The notes under the pieces are model-generated. The model was given only the letters and a program-made list of their open reading frames with translations. It made no database searches and had not been told where the DNA came from. A DNA stretch of 6,588 bases from Cytophagales bacterium (GTDB lineage Bacteria; Bacteroidota; Bacteroidia; Cytophagales; Amoebophilaceae). The position numbers and the translations under genes were made by a program. Positions within the stretch are counted from its first letter, which is position 1, and the number at the start of each line of letters is the position of its first letter. Below, piece by piece: positions 6,448-6,588 of this stretch. The stretch covers positions 1 to 6,588 of the forward strand of contig JAKSDE010000524.1 in assembly GCA_022360235.1 (NCBI GenBank), given 5' to 3'.

Positions 6448-6496
6448 TAGTTCCTAGTTCCTGGTTCTTAATTCCTAGTTCTTAGTTCCTGGTTTC
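6448..6496. repeat. Heptamer minisatellite (TAGTTCC, seven units)
   Basis: Seven consecutive 7-bp units fill exactly 49 bp: TAGTTCC, TAGTTCC, TGGTTCT, TAATTCC, TAGTTCT, TAGTTCC and TGGTTTC. Differences are almost all transitions at positions 2, 3 and 7. The array ends 9 bp before copy 2 of the 51-bp repeat. Heptamer arrays of this kind occur between genes in several bacterial groups and change length by slippage. No coding role is visible. Confidence 0.85.
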
Positions 6497-6505
6497 GATA
6501 GGGGA

Positions 6506-6556
6506 TTGTAGAAAACACGCCTTTCCCCGTCAAAAAGTTGCTCGATAGACCTCCTT
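6506..6556. repeat. 51-bp direct repeat, copy 2
   Basis: This copy matches 5682-5732 at 49 of 51 positions in the same orientation, starting 824 bp downstream. Here it is followed by unrelated AT-rich sequence, not the leader and ORF seen after copy 1. The match stops sharply at CTCCTT (6551-6556), so the repeated unit is well defined at its right edge. Recombination between the copies could delete the intervening region. Confidence 0.85.
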
Positions 6557-6588
6557 TAGATTAGCAGAGTGTAATTATTTAAATAAAA

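Larger units (their letters stand above)
5670..6588. other. 919-bp gene-poor, repeat-rich region
   Basis: No full-length protein or RNA gene is recognised on either strand. The stretch contains a 51-bp direct repeat at both ends, a 42-codon ORF of uncertain status, an octamer and a heptamer minisatellite, and a MITE-like inverted-repeat element, each listed separately. Between them (about 5915-6175) I see only short imperfect hairpins, such as AAACAC/GTGTTT around 6023-6037, and no clear terminator for gldE. The pattern suits a landing zone for mobile elements that has since decayed. Confidence 0.6.

Noticed and set aside
5670..6588. CRISPR array in the repeat-rich tail
   Set aside because: The repeats are either contiguous 7-8 bp units or two 51-bp copies 824 bp apart. 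There is no regular repeat-spacer pattern and no cas gene.

Overview
The window reads as AT-rich chromosomal DNA of a Bacteroidota bacterium that has accumulated many insertion sequences. Three things point there: a gldE-type CNNM/CBS/CorC_HlyC protein, which is typical of that phylum; the absence of clear Shine-Dalgarno sequences before genes; and a mix of intact and broken transposase and ATPase genes. The combination resembles the reduced, IS-rich genomes of intracellular Amoebophilaceae (Amoebophilus/Cardinium type). That placement is inference from gene style, not a database match.

Layout. Positions 1-378 (minus strand) hold the C-terminal third of an IS256-family transposase. It butts directly onto 379-1131 (plus), the C-terminal part of an AAA_14/DUF4143 ATPase whose nucleotide-binding half is gone. 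Both genes are broken at the same junction. A short, decayed hydrophobic stretch (1132-1211) follows. Next comes an apparently intact IS5-family element, with its transposase at 1214-2482 (minus) and candidate ends near 1203 and 2525. Between it and murD lies a small relic of a MNT-type nucleotidyltransferase (2632-2715).

The housekeeping core is murD (2755-4107, minus; D-glutamate-adding peptidoglycan ligase) and gldE (4287-5669, plus; four-helix membrane protein with paired CBS domains). They are divergently transcribed from a 179-bp spacer with symmetric repeats. Both look full length. They do not share a pathway but may share a control region.

The last 919 bp (5670-6588) carry no convincing full-length gene. 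This stretch is a patchwork of repeats: two direct copies of a 51-bp sequence, a 42-codon possible ORF beside the first copy, an octamer minisatellite, a roughly 100-bp inverted-repeat element resembling a MITE, and a seven-copy heptamer minisatellite.

I see no new multi-gene system here. The most interesting signals are the repeat-rich tail, the two-sided truncation junction at 378/379, the nucleotidyltransferase relic, and a murD that stands apart from other cell-wall genes within the window.
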